Source: Nitrososphaerota archaeon (lineage in GTDB: Archaea > Thermoproteota > Nitrososphaeria > Nitrososphaerales > Nitrosopumilaceae). Taken from it: a stretch of 58,992 bases of DNA. The position numbers and the translations under genes were made by a program. Shown one piece after another: positions 33,615 to 42,351 of the stretch. The stretch covers positions 1-58,992 of the forward strand of contig VBPL01000036.1 of the NCBI GenBank assembly GCA_005877205.1, in the 5' to 3' direction. The notes below the pieces were generated by a model. It had not been told where the DNA came from, made no database searches, and was given only the letters and a program-made list of their open reading frames with translations. Position 1 is the stretch's first letter; each line of letters begins with the position of its first letter.

Positions 33615-35894
33615 TTAATGCGTTAATTTTTCGCTTTCACGTAAGATGTTAAGGGCTGAACCAGCCTGAAACCATTTTATTTGAAAGTCGTTATACGAAT
33701 GCTTTAGCGAGATCTCTTCTTTATATCCATCTTCATGATAAATAATGCAATTCACAGGTTTTTCAGGTTTGAGGTCTTTTAGTCCAATGAGACTTATCCT
33801 ATCTGTTTCCCTAATCTTGTCATAGTCTGAGGAATTAGCAAAAGTGAGAGCAAGCACTCCTTGTTTTTTCAGGTTAGTTTCGTGAATTCGCGCAAAACTT
33901 CTTGCAATCACTGCAGTGCAGGCCAAATATCTTGGAGACATTGCTGCATGTTCCCTGCTACTCCCTTCTCCATAATTGCTGTCCCCAATAACTACCCACT
34001 TTAATCCCCTTTCTTTATACTGTCTTGCTATAACAGGAAATGATTCTGTCTTTCCGGTTAGCTGATTTTTTCCTTTTCCGACTTCGTTCGTGAATGCGTT
34101 GACAGCTCCAAGAAATATGTTATCACTTATCTTATCGAGATGTCCTCTATACATCAGCCACGCACCTGCCGGAGAAATATGATCAGTAGTACATTTTCCC
34201 TTGGCCTTTAACAGGATTGACAATTCAAGAAAATCTTGTCCGTCCCATTTTGGAAATGGTTCTAGCTTTTGCAATCTACTACTGTTTGGATTTATTATCA
34301 CTTCTAGCTCTTCCGGGTTTTCCGATGGAGGAACATAGACATCTATGATACTCTTGAATCCCTTTGATGGTACTTCTGGTGCCTTGTTTGGAGGATCTAG
34401 TTTGAATTCTTTTCCTTCAGGCGTTTTCAAGGTGTCTTTGAGAGGATTAAATGAGAGATTGCCTCCAAGTGCTATAGCAACGACAAGTTCAGGGCTGCCC
34501 ATGAAACTCATTGTCTCTCTCCTCCCATCGTTTCGTCCAGGGAAATTTCGATTAAACGATGTTAGAATAGTGTTTGACTCTCCTGGCTTTAGCTCAGGTC
34601 TCTTCCATTGTCCTATACAGGGACCACAAGCATTTGCTAACACGGTGGCACCTATATTGGTCAGAATTTCCATCTGACCGTCGCGTTCTATTGTAGCTCT
34701 TATCTGTTCTGAACCAGGGGTAACAAGAAGTGGAATCTTTACCTTTATTCCCTTAGACTTGGCTTGTTCTGCAACATTTGCTGCTCGTGTCATGTCTTCA
34801 TAAGAAGAATTGGTGCAGCTTCCAATGAGAGCCACAGAGATACTATCCAGATAATTATTCTTTTTAACGTCTTCTGCAAGTTGCGATATAGGTCTTGCAA
34901 GGTCTGGAGTATGTGGCCCTACTATGTAAGGTTCAAGTGTAGATAGATCTATCTCGATTATTTTATCAAAATATTTTTCTGGATTTTGTTCAACCGCAGC
35001 ATCAGCAGTAAGTAGTCCTTTGTGCTTGTTAGCAAGATCAGCTATCTCTCCTCTACCAGTAGTTCTGAGGTAAGCTTCCATTTTTTCATCGTATGGAAAA
35101 ACAGAACACGTGGCTCCAACTTCAGCTCCCATGTTTGTTATTGTAGCTTTACCAGTACAACTAATTGATCTTGCACCAGGTCCAAAATACTCTATAATTG
35201 CATTTGTTCCGCCTGAAACTGTCAACTTCCACGCTACATATAGTATAACATCTTTTGGAGCTGTCCACCCATTTAGTTCCCCCTTGAGGTAAACTCCAAT
35301 TTTCTTGGGATACAAAAGTTCCCACGGAAATCCTGCCATAACTTCAGCCGCATCTAGCCCTCCCACTCCAATTGCTAACATCCCCAAACCACCTGCATTA
35401 GGTGTGTGAGAGTCAGTTCCTATCATTAACCCACCAGGAAAGGCATAATTCTCAAGCACCACCTGATGAATTATTCCTGCGCCTGGTTTCCAGAAACCAA
35501 TCCCATATTTTCTTGAAGCTGATTCAAGAAATTTGTATACCTCACTATTTTCGTCAAGAGCAACCTTTGTATCCACATCTCCTCTAACCCTTGCTTGAAT
35601 CAGATGATCACAGTGCACTGTGGTAGGAAGTTTTGTTCTTTTAAGACCAGACTGCATAAACTGAAGGATCACCATCTGTCCTGTTACATCTTGTAGTGCT
35701 GCTCGATCAGGGCGCAAAAAGACGTAGCTTTTACCTAGTTCTGGCTTCGCAGTTTCAATGTTATCCAGATGACCTACCAAAATTTTTTCTGCTAGTGTAA
35801 GCGGGCTATTGACCATCTTTCTGTATTTTGAAATATTTTCTTCTAGTTTTTTATAAACTTGTGATACAAGTTCTGGAGTAGTTTCTATGTCCAT
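33615..35894 (-). CDS. acnA: Aconitate hydratase
   Basis: This 4Fe-4S hydratase interconverts citrate and isocitrate. The 759 residues fit the mitochondrial-type length. The cluster Cys are seen as IGSCTNSSYEDM and ANACGPCIGQWKR. Other signatures are IGTDSHTPNAGGLG, GRNDGRRETMSFMGSPELV and GSSREHAAMSPRYL (swivel domain active-site Ser/Arg). It stands alone on the minus strand, upstream of pdxT by order but with separate transcription likely. Aconitase serves the partial TCA cycle alongside the 3-HP/4-HB carbon fixation known in these archaea. Confidence 0.95.
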   Translation of the reverse strand: MDIETTPELVSQVYKKLEENISKYRKMVNSPLTLAEKILVGHLDNIETAKPELGKSYVFLRPDRAALQDVTGQMVILQFMQSGLKRTKLPTTVHCDHLIQARVRGDVDTKVALDENSEVYKFLESASRKYGIGFWKPGAGIIHQVVLENYAFPGGLMIGTDSHTPNAGGLGMLAIGVGGLDAAEVMAGFPWELLYPKKIGVYLKGELNGWTAPKDVILYVAWKLTVSGGTNAIIEYFGPGARSISCTGKATITNMGAEVGATCSVFPYDEKMEAYLRTTGRGEIADLANKHKGLLTADAAVEQNPEKYFDKIIEIDLSTLEPYIVGPHTPDLARPISQLAEDVKKNNYLDSISVALIGSCTNSSYEDMTRAANVAEQAKSKGIKVKIPLLVTPGSEQIRATIERDGQMEILTNIGATVLANACGPCIGQWKRPELKPGESNTILTSFNRNFPGRNDGRRETMSFMGSPELVVAIALGGNLSFNPLKDTLKTPEGKEFKLDPPNKAPEVPSKGFKSIIDVYVPPSENPEELEVIINPNSSRLQKLEPFPKWDGQDFLELSILLKAKGKCTTDHISPAGAWLMYRGHLDKISDNIFLGAVNAFTNEVGKGKNQLTGKTESFPVIARQYKERGLKWVVIGDSNYGEGSSREHAAMSPRYLACTAVIARSFARIHETNLKKQGVLALTFANSSDYDKIRETDRISLIGLKDLKPEKPVNCIIYHEDGYKEEISLKHSYNDFQIKWFQAGSALNILRESEKLTH

Positions 35895-35972
35895 TAGTAC
35901 AATGCAAAGATAATCCGAATTTAATATAAACGGTGTTCCGACGTGACGATATTTTATAATTGAACTCTGGAA

Positions 35973-36590
35973 TCAGTTTTTCTTTTGTACTAGGTTTACA
36001 AAATATTTGTGGAGAGAAAGATCTCCAGTAAGCTCCGGATGGAATGAAGTGCCTATAATATTACCTTGTTTTACAGCTATTATTTTTTCGTTAAATTTTG
36101 AAAGAATTTCCACATCCTTTCCTGCTTCTATTATAGAAGGGGCCCGAATGAACACACCATGAAACTTTGGTATTCCTATCTTTTCCATAGGAATTTCTGA
36201 TTCAAAGGAATCCCGTTGCCTTCCAAAGGCATTTCTCTCTATTTTTATATCAAGGAAATCAAGCAAAGGTTGGTCCATTTCACCAATTACCCTGTCTTTT
36301 GCCTTTTTTGAAAGGAGGATCAGGCCAGCACATATGCCAAAAACAGGCATTCCATTAGCAATCCTTTCCTTAATTTTCTTGAGTGAACCATTAACCAAGG
36401 AAAGTGTACCAATAACAGTACTCTCTCCCCCAGGAATTATCAAACCATCAAGGTCAGCAATCTGTTCTGGTGTCTTTATTTCATTTACTGTACCATTTAT
36501 ACCAAGTTCTTCTAGAGACATCTTTGTAGCCATAATATTTTCTGCAACATCTCCTTGAACTGCCAAAATCCCTATGTTAAGACCAGTCAT
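35973..36590 (-). CDS. pdxT: Pyridoxal 5'-phosphate synthase glutaminase subunit
   Basis: PdxT releases ammonia from glutamine and channels it to PdxS. The 205 residues have the class I amidotransferase triad: oxyanion [13 protein letters not shown], nucleophile [11 protein letters not shown] (Cys), and FHPELTGD near the C-terminus (His and Glu). The N-terminus [14 protein letters not shown] is typical of the family. The start overlaps the pdxS stop by 4 nt, so the two subunits are translated together. Confidence 0.95.
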   Translation of the reverse strand: MTGLNIGILAVQGDVAENIMATKMSLEELGINGTVNEIKTPEQIADLDGLIIPGGESTVIGTLSLVNGSLKKIKERIANGMPVFGICAGLILLSKKAKDRVIGEMDQPLLDFLDIKIERNAFGRQRDSFESEIPMEKIGIPKFHGVFIRAPSIIEAGKDVEILSKFNEKIIAVKQGNIIGTSFHPELTGDLSLHKYFVNLVQKKN

Positions 36591-37555
36591 GCGGTACTTC
36601 CACGCTCTTGCATTCTAAGTTCAAGATCTTTGGTATCCAGTCCCAGCATTGACTGCCTTTCGTCAATCATCTTCTGTGCTTCTTTTACCTTATCGGGATC
36701 TTCCCAGAAGGTTGTAGCCAAGACTATGGCTTGTGCTCTTTCTTTTGCATCTTCCGATTTGAATACACCAGAACCTACAAAAATTCCATCACAACCTAAA
36801 GTCATAAGGTAGGCTGCATCTACTGGTGTAGAAATTCCTCCGGCAGCAAAGTTAACTACCGGCAATCTGCCCAGACTTGCGGTTTCTTCCACAACGGAAT
36901 AAGAAACTTTTAGTTCTCTTGCAACACTAATGAGGTCTTGTTCGTCACCAGCCTCATAGATAGATTTTATTCGTCTTAATTCATTGTTTACATTTTTAAT
37001 GTGAATCACAGCTTCTGCGACATTACCTGTTCCCGGTTCTCCTTTTGTTCGTATCATTGCTGCGCCTTCTTCAATTCTTCTAAGAGCTTCACCTAGATTT
37101 CTGGCACCATTTACAAATGGAGTTGTAAAATCCCACTTCCATATGTGGTGCGTCTCATCCGCAGGGGTAAGGACTTCCGATTCGTCTATCATATCCACGT
37201 TTGCTTCCTGCAAAACCATTGCTTCGTAGACATGCCCTATTCTACATTTTGCCATGACCGGAATTGTAACAGAATCCATAATTTCTTGAATAATTCTAAT
37301 ACTTGCTGTTCGCGCAACTCCACCAGCTTTTCTCACATCTGCTGGCAGTTTATCTAATACCATTACAGCCACTGCACCAGCATCTTCTGCTATCTGAGCT
37401 TGCTCAACTGTTGTGACGTCCATTACTACTCCGTTTTTGAGCATGTGCGCAAAACCACGTTTCAGAGTAGAAGTTCCACGTTGAGTATTGAATGAACCTA
37501 TCTTCTCCTTTACTATTCCTTTGGTATCGCCTAAATCGCCGGAAAGAGGAATCAT
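36587..37555 (-). CDS. pdxS: Pyridoxal 5'-phosphate synthase lyase subunit
   Basis: PdxS builds PLP from ribose 5-phosphate, glyceraldehyde 3-phosphate and ammonia. The 322 residues show the conserved TIM barrel: [19 protein letters not shown] (Lys for the Schiff base), [66 protein letters not shown] and [12 protein letters not shown]. It is about 25 residues longer than bacterial PdxS at the N-terminus. Start ATG 37555 follows an AT-poor stretch; pdxT is directly downstream. Confidence 0.96.
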   Translation of the reverse strand: MIPLSGDLGDTKGIVKEKIGSFNTQRGTSTLKRGFAHMLKNGVVMDVTTVEQAQIAEDAGAVAVMVLDKLPADVRKAGGVARTASIRIIQEIMDSVTIPVMAKCRIGHVYEAMVLQEANVDMIDESEVLTPADETHHIWKWDFTTPFVNGARNLGEALRRIEEGAAMIRTKGEPGTGNVAEAVIHIKNVNNELRRIKSIYEAGDEQDLISVARELKVSYSVVEETASLGRLPVVNFAAGGISTPVDAAYLMTLGCDGIFVGSGVFKSEDAKERAQAIVLATTFWEDPDKVKEAQKMIDERQSMLGLDTKDLELRMQERGSTA

Positions 37556-37580
37556 GAATTCTGATTGTTCCCTTGGCTAT

Positions 37581-38114
37581 TTATTTTATTATTTTTGTGA
37601 TTATTGTATCTAAGCTACTTTGTACCTGATTTATTATAGGAGGAATAAATTGGTCTGTAGCATTCTGTTCTGGCCATTCCAGGCTTATTGATTTGCCATT
37701 GAGTGTAATCTGTAATCTAAATTTATCATACTCATTTAGATCGCTTTTGACTTGATAAGACGTTTGAGGAATTTCTACAAAACCGGTCTCTTTTATTAGT
37801 GCAATCAGTTTAGTTAGTTCATCTTTTGAAAGTTGGTATTTTCGGTCTGGTTCTGTATATCCGTTTTTGGTCAGACTGTATGTAGCCTGTCCGTTGTTGT
37901 CAATTGTTAATACCTCAGCCATTTCCGCACCAGTACTCTGTGTGAGACCAAACGATATTTTCTTGAGATGCAATTTGTCATATTCTATTGAAATAACATC
38001 GTCTGCATTAACAGCAACGCTCGGAATTTCTGGTCTTACAAGCTGTGGAACAACGACAAACATTGCTGCCAAAACAGGAATTGCTCCCAAAATTAGAACT
38101 ATAGGACGAACCAA
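37581..38114 (-). CDS. Hypothetical exported protein
   Basis: The 177-residue protein begins with a signal-anchor-like hydrophobic segment (VLILGAIPVLAAMFVVVPQL) and then a beta-rich extracytoplasmic domain. The pattern SIEYDKLHLKKISFGL, TIDNNGQATYSLTKNGY and LSKDELTKLIALIKETGF is repeated in many small secreted proteins of these archaea, but I cannot name the family. It ends 25 nt before the pdxS start on the same strand, and might be first in the pdx transcript. Confidence 0.6.
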   Translation of the reverse strand: MVRPIVLILGAIPVLAAMFVVVPQLVRPEIPSVAVNADDVISIEYDKLHLKKISFGLTQSTGAEMAEVLTIDNNGQATYSLTKNGYTEPDRKYQLSKDELTKLIALIKETGFVEIPQTSYQVKSDLNEYDKFRLQITLNGKSISLEWPEQNATDQFIPPIINQVQSSLDTIITKIIK

Positions 38115-38300
38115 ACAACTTACTACCTACAATCACATGATTTTTTAAAGATAAATATGGAATTGAGTTTGACGTGTTTGAAATCACTGATTATACCATC
38201 ATGGTGAAGAACTAACAATAACTGATAGAATCAGAATGGTATCAATAAATCTTCAGAAACCAAGTAAATTAAAATTCAAGTGTATTCATGTCCATTACGT

Positions 38301-38454
38301 GGGGTCGTAGCCTAGCCAGGTATGGCGACAGGATAGATCACATGATCACCGCTAAGGGCTCCAGTGGTTCAACAAGCTTCACTGACGTAAGGATGATGTA
38401 CAGTTTGGAGCTGTAGTGACCCGTGTGTCGCCGGTTCAACTCCGGTCGGCCCCA
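38301..38454 (+). tRNA. tRNA-Trp (CCA) with two introns
   Basis: The acceptor GGGGTCG (38301-38307) pairs with CGGCCCC (38447-38453); discriminator A 38454, followed by an encoded CCA (38455-38457). The D-stem is GCC/GGC and the T-loop TTCAACT. A normal anticodon arm ACGGG-CTCCAGA-CCCGT appears only if two segments are removed: 38330-38355 (26 nt, in the 5' anticodon stem) and 38365-38418 (54 nt, the canonical 37/38 site). The anticodon CCA is at 38361-38363. The mature length is then 74 nt. Exact splice borders are inferred from the cloverleaf. Confidence 0.88.
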
Positions 38455-38567
38455 CCATCATTTTAGATCGATACTTTAGCGAACAGTTATAAGGAAAAAG
38501 TGACAAAGTAAGAATCGAGTAAGATGGGGACTAATTATGATCATGTCTTATACGGAGGATGCTCAAA

Positions 38568-39200
38568 TTGAGCAGAGGTAACTTTCCCACTTTTGGAGCT
38601 TCCAAAACTGGAACATACGTGTCAACATTGAAAAACTATAACCTGCCTCCCTTTATCTTGGAAAAGATAGCTCTGGATTGTAAATCCGACCTGATTAAAA
38701 AGGGCAGAATAGAAGAACGGTTGCAAAGCATGAATGATGCTGCCCTAGAACTTCTTCACAAGGTTTTTGTTGATTGCGCTGAAGATTCTGATGGTGTTTT
38801 TGCTAATTATCGCTTTTTTGCTTATATTTCAAGCATGTTCCACAAATGCGAAATTTTACTAAACGAGAAGATTCCCGGGTCGTCTGGCAAAGCACACAAG
38901 GTTCCCATTGCTGTAAAGAACAATGGCATGTACGTTGCTGTTGGATATAACAAATCAAGCGGCGGTCCAATATCAAAGAGAGAAGCTATAAAGTTCTATG
39001 AAATGGTTGATGATATTAAGAAGGGTGATCATGGAAACCAGCTTTCTGAGGGAATTTTCGGTTCTTCCGTTGGATTTGATGGAGAGGCCCTTGTTACTTT
39101 AGAGAAACTAAGCAAATCTCGCAAGAAAGATCCTCAAAATAAAATAGATTTCAAGACTGCAAGTTTTGAAAATAGGATATATTCTGTCACAAAGTGCTAA
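38568..39200 (+). CDS. Hypothetical protein
   Basis: The protein of about 210 residues is not recognised. It appears soluble, with a helical first half and a more beta-like second half (VPIAVKNNGMYVAVGYNKSSG). I chose TTG 38568, because a strong GGAGG at 38553-38557 sits about 10 nt ahead, whereas the in-frame ATG 38559 abuts the GGAGG. A Shine-Dalgarno of this strength is unusual in this window. No partner gene is evident; the 3' end overlaps the small Cys protein by 4 nt. Confidence 0.5.
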   Translation: MSRGNFPTFGASKTGTYVSTLKNYNLPPFILEKIALDCKSDLIKKGRIEERLQSMNDAALELLHKVFVDCAEDSDGVFANYRFFAYISSMFHKCEILLNEKIPGSSGKAHKVPIAVKNNGMYVAVGYNKSSGGPISKREAIKFYEMVDDIKKGDHGNQLSEGIFGSSVGFDGEALVTLEKLSKSRKKDPQNKIDFKTASFENRIYSVTKC

Positions 39201-39313
39201 TGCTTCTTTTTAGCCGGACAGAATTTTGTGTGTACTTGCTTTTCTGCACTTAATGTGGTCTCATTTTCATGAAATAATTTTTTTCCACAATCTGGGCAAA
39301 TGAATTCTGGCAT
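39197..39313 (-). CDS. Tiny zinc-finger-like protein
   Basis: A 38-codon frame starts at ATG (39311-39313) and ends at TAG (39197-39199). It encodes FICPDCGKKLFHENE, then a spacer, then HTKFCPAKKKH, giving Cys/Cys plus His/Cys ligands for a single zinc site resembling a short C2H2 or C2HC finger. It overlaps the 3' end of the convergent plus-strand gene by 4 nt. Confidence 0.5.
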   Translation of the reverse strand: MPEFICPDCGKKLFHENETTLSAEKQVHTKFCPAKKKH

Positions 39314-39455
39314 GAAAAAAAATCTGAAACGCTCACTTATAGTCTTTTAGAGTCATTTTATACCTCTTTTTGGTGATACTTTACAATAGAATGTTCTGGA
39401 CTTGCATGTAGTATAACATTACAACTGGTACTTTGATTCATTCTAGATGAATCTA

Positions 39456-40061
39456 CTATAACCGTAGGCTAGAAGTGTCAATGGTTGCAAAGTGAGGATC
39501 TTTTTCTGACTTTCTGTGGTTGAGGTCATAGTGTTCAAAAGATAAAGATGCAAAAAGATGCCTATCCCAGATCTCATGAACAAGCTCTTTGTAGTTCTTG
39601 TATCCAGACTGCCTCAAAAATTCGTGCGCAAGTTCATGAGAAACCTTTGGGCAGTTTCTTTCCATGAGGAAGTTGGTGTCATCTTTCTGTTTACTTTTCT
39701 CCCACCAAACCATACCAAAGTTTTCAGCGAAATATCCTTCACATGTACAGTCCGTCCAAAGAGGTCTAAAGTAGGTGAGATAAAAATGAAAGGTATCTTC
39801 ACCTCTACTCTTGTGATCTTGAAGTATTGTGGGAACATCGATTAAACTAAATCTTCGCCCAGATCTTGCTATCATTTCATCGGCCTGGACATCAATCTTC
39901 CGTGAAAAAGTCTTTTCGATCCACGTCTTATAGAATTGTGCCATCTTTGTCACGTAATCAAATTCCCACTTTCTTTGTTCTAATTCTTCTTCCTTTACGA
40001 GAAATATGAAGTGAAGAAGCACATTTGCAAAAATTGTAAGACAATTAAAAGGTCTTTGCAT
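39456..40061 (-). CDS. Putative zinc metallopeptidase (HExxH)
   Basis: The protein carries HELAHEF, a HExxH zinc-peptidase motif, followed 15-16 residues after the second His by a HEIWDRH segment whose His or Glu could be the third ligand. The start is uncertain: the frame stays open to 40205, but that would overlap the RAM-domain gene by 70 nt, so ATG 40061 (201 residues) is used. A central aromatic, Cys-containing segment (YFRPLWTDCTCEGYF) precedes the motif. No signal peptide is clear. Family not identified. Confidence 0.5.
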   Translation of the reverse strand: MQRPFNCLTIFANVLLHFIFLVKEEELEQRKWEFDYVTKMAQFYKTWIEKTFSRKIDVQADEMIARSGRRFSLIDVPTILQDHKSRGEDTFHFYLTYFRPLWTDCTCEGYFAENFGMVWWEKSKQKDDTNFLMERNCPKVSHELAHEFLRQSGYKNYKELVHEIWDRHLFASLSFEHYDLNHRKSEKDPHFATIDTSSLRL

Positions 40062-40135
40062 TAGAACTAAGAATAAAGTATAGTTTACTCTAATTCCTAT
40101 TTTGAAAATATAGGTGAATGTTTTATCCAGAGGAA

Positions 40136-40375
40136 CTAGCTCTGGCCTTCTATACCCATTAAGGTTAGAGTGGAACGAATCTTTTCTATCTTTCGAATCT
40201 TCCAAGTAATTATCTCCCGTAGGGCTTCTACTGTTGGAGATTCAATTTTTGCTAGGATATCGTAGGCTCCGAAGGTTCCATGAACTTCTTTGACTCCGTT
40301 GATTGCTTTGAGTTGTGATATTATTGCTTCTTCTGAGCCAAGCTCGCAATTTATTAGCACATATGCGGTTGCCAT
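40136..40375 (-). CDS. Lrp/AsnC ligand-binding (RAM) domain protein
   Basis: The 79-residue protein is a stand-alone RAM domain, the effector-binding half of Lrp/AsnC regulators without a DNA-binding part: TAYVLINCELGSEEAIISQL, GVKEVHGTFGAYDILAKIES, and LREIITWKIRKIEKIRSTLT. Such small proteins form oligomers and bind amino acids or modulate full-length Lrp proteins. It stands alone between the putative metallopeptidase and the candidate RNA. Confidence 0.85.
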   Translation of the reverse strand: MATAYVLINCELGSEEAIISQLKAINGVKEVHGTFGAYDILAKIESPTVEALREIITWKIRKIEKIRSTLTLMGIEGQS

Positions 40376-40530
40376 GTTATACGTATACAGTGCAAATATA
40401 TCAATAGATCTGTCACTTCCTAGTTAATTCTAGGATAATATCAATAATTGAAAATGATTGGTTTTTTGCACAAAATAACAAAAATTCTTGTGGTTATAGA
40501 TATTTTTCAAAAAATTAAATGAAATAATGT

Positions 40531-40640
40531 TCCCCGGTTCTGACCCACAGAGAATCATTGGTTGCATTAGCCTAATCCTCATCTTGTTCTTTTACCGGGG
40601 TGCCCATGTCGCACGGCTGGGTGGACCAAAAATCATTTTT
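40531..40640 (+). ncRNA. Candidate structured non-coding RNA
   Basis: In a 317-bp gene-free stretch, about 40531-40628 is markedly GC-rich in AT-rich surroundings. A 7-bp perfect inverted repeat (CCCCGGT 40532-40538, ACCGGGG 40594-40600), a GTGC/GCAC hairpin, and a long-range pairing of GGTTC/ACCC (536-540, 543-546) with GGGT/GGACC (619-627) can be drawn. One pair is G-T only on the plus strand, which favours this orientation. ATTTTTT follows at 40635-40640. It matches no RNA family I can name; strand and ends are tentative. Confidence 0.35.
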
Positions 40641-40692
40641 TATCATCCCAGTCCGTCTGCGTGCATTTGGGGCATAAAGAAGTAATTCCTAG

Positions 40693-42351
40693 TCAAATAT
40701 TAACAGTGAGTTTTATTTCAAAACCCGCAATAGGAACCCGCAACTTGAAATTATCTCTTACCTCAGGGGAAATCAACCCTATTTCACCGATTTTATCGTT
40801 GAAGACAAACACGTCGGCAGTGCTACCAACTAGAAACATAGGATTAGTAGAAGTAGGAGTTCTACAGCCAAAATTGGATATTGATTTAAGAAAAGACTGT
40901 AAAACTGATTTTATTTCTGTAAAGGTGATATCATTATGAGCACTAACGCATGCAAGGTGTATTTCTTCGCTAATATCGCCGTTTCTTTGTAAAAATACTA
41001 CACCAGTCTCAAAGAGCTTTTGTGGATACGATTCATGAATATTTTTTGACAGTGTGTCAATAAGACCTGGTAATATGGCATTACGTAGAATAGTATGTTC
41101 CTGACTTTTAGAATCAGAAACTGAAACAATCTTTGACGAGTCCCTTTTTGTATAATCGCATAAAACTCGTTGACTCATAAGACCGAAGTTCATCACTTCG
41201 GAAAATCCGAGACCGATCATTACAGAATTTATTGCGTCCAGTGTTGTTGTTATCTTAGCTTTTTGACCAACCGAGATAGACCTGGGAATTGTTGGTTCTA
41301 GGTTCTCTATACCATATCCAAGGGCTACTTCTTCAACTAGATCCATTGGACCAAAAATATCTGTCCTATATCTAGGAATAGTACAGATAATTTTCTGCCC
41401 TTTGCTTTGTGCGTCTAATCTGCTTTTTCTAAGTGCCGATACCATTGTAGATATCGAAATTTTTATGCCAAGTATTTTGTTCACTAGATCAGAATCAAGG
41501 ATCAAATTTCTTGGTTTCAGTAATGGAGTAGAATTGTTTGCACCACTAATTTTGATAGAAAAGAGTTCAAAACCAGCATCTTGAAGTACGTTTGTTATTA
41601 CTGCAAGAGTATCCTCAGCAGCATTTTTTTCCATTGCCGTAACTTCGACTAATAGATTTCTAGTGTTATTTGAAATCTTAGTTCGTTCCGAATTTATTAT
41701 TGGTGGCAAGGATATCTTATGTCCATGTGAGTCCAAAATAATCGGTACTTTTTTAAAATTTGCTAATAGGTATCCATACTTTATACCAGCTTCAGTTGTT
41801 CTCTCAAGGATGTCGCGTATTGACATCTCTTTAGATGAATCAAGAGGAATGAATTTGTCATCTTTACCAGTTGTTGTATATCTCAACGGAAATGAAATCT
41901 TATCAAGGTCGTGTATACCGATAGATGATTTTTTTCTCCTTCTCCCTATTCCGTTATGAAGATCCTCTTGCATCACAATTAGCTGCCGTATTGTTTCATC
42001 GTTAAGCTTCCCATTTCTTGCCTCAATTGCTGTTACAAAAGGTCTTATCTTTCTCACAGATGGATTTACTGTTATAGAATTTTTTCCTTTTTTGATTTTT
42101 AGTTTTGGTATTCCGGTTTTTATCCCGAGAAGGCCTTGTAAACTAGACACTATTCCATAATCTGTAGCATAATCTGGTCTATTAGGACTGTATTCTACAT
42201 TAACATGATCTTTTGTTTCCTCTTCAATATCCAATCCGATGAAAGGTAGTGTTGAAATAATTTTCTCTTTCGATATTTTTTTACCAAGTATGCCTTCAAT
42301 TCTATCAAAATACAAAGCGACTACTGGCATTTTGGCACATTCCTCAACCAA
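40693..42351 (-). CDS. pheT: Phenylalanyl-tRNA synthetase subunit beta
   Basis: The 552-residue beta subunit of the heterotetrameric synthetase has B3/B4 editing and B5 domains. Recognizable parts are NRPDYATDYGIVSSLQGLLG, RRRKKSSIGIHDLDKISFPL, CTIPRYRTDIFGPMDLVEEVALGYG in pieces, and GFSEVMNFGLMSQR. It is the archaeal/eukaryotic length, shorter than bacterial PheT of about 800. The start lies 31 nt inside the end of pheS, indicating translational coupling. Confidence 0.93.
   Translation of the reverse strand: MVEECAKMPVVALYFDRIEGILGKKISKEKIISTLPFIGLDIEEETKDHVNVEYSPNRPDYATDYGIVSSLQGLLGIKTGIPKLKIKKGKNSITVNPSVRKIRPFVTAIEARNGKLNDETIRQLIVMQEDLHNGIGRRRKKSSIGIHDLDKISFPLRYTTTGKDDKFIPLDSSKEMSIRDILERTTEAGIKYGYLLANFKKVPIILDSHGHKISLPPIINSERTKISNNTRNLLVEVTAMEKNAAEDTLAVITNVLQDAGFELFSIKISGANNSTPLLKPRNLILDSDLVNKILGIKISISTMVSALRKSRLDAQSKGQKIICTIPRYRTDIFGPMDLVEEVALGYGIENLEPTIPRSISVGQKAKITTTLDAINSVMIGLGFSEVMNFGLMSQRVLCDYTKRDSSKIVSVSDSKSQEHTILRNAILPGLIDTLSKNIHESYPQKLFETGVVFLQRNGDISEEIHLACVSAHNDITFTEIKSVLQSFLKSISNFGCRTPTSTNPMFLVGSTADVFVFNDKIGEIGLISPEVRDNFKLRVPIAGFEIKLTVNI

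Noticed and set aside
38365-38418. Box C/D guide RNA inside the tRNA-Trp intron
   Set aside because: An ATGATG and a CTGA are present but in the order D-like then C-like, and the intron is only 54 nt, so a functional guide as in some euryarchaeal tRNA-Trp introns is not supported.
40062-40205. Longer start for the HExxH protein
   Set aside because: It would overlap the RAM-domain gene by 70 nt on the same strand; ATG 40061 is simpler.
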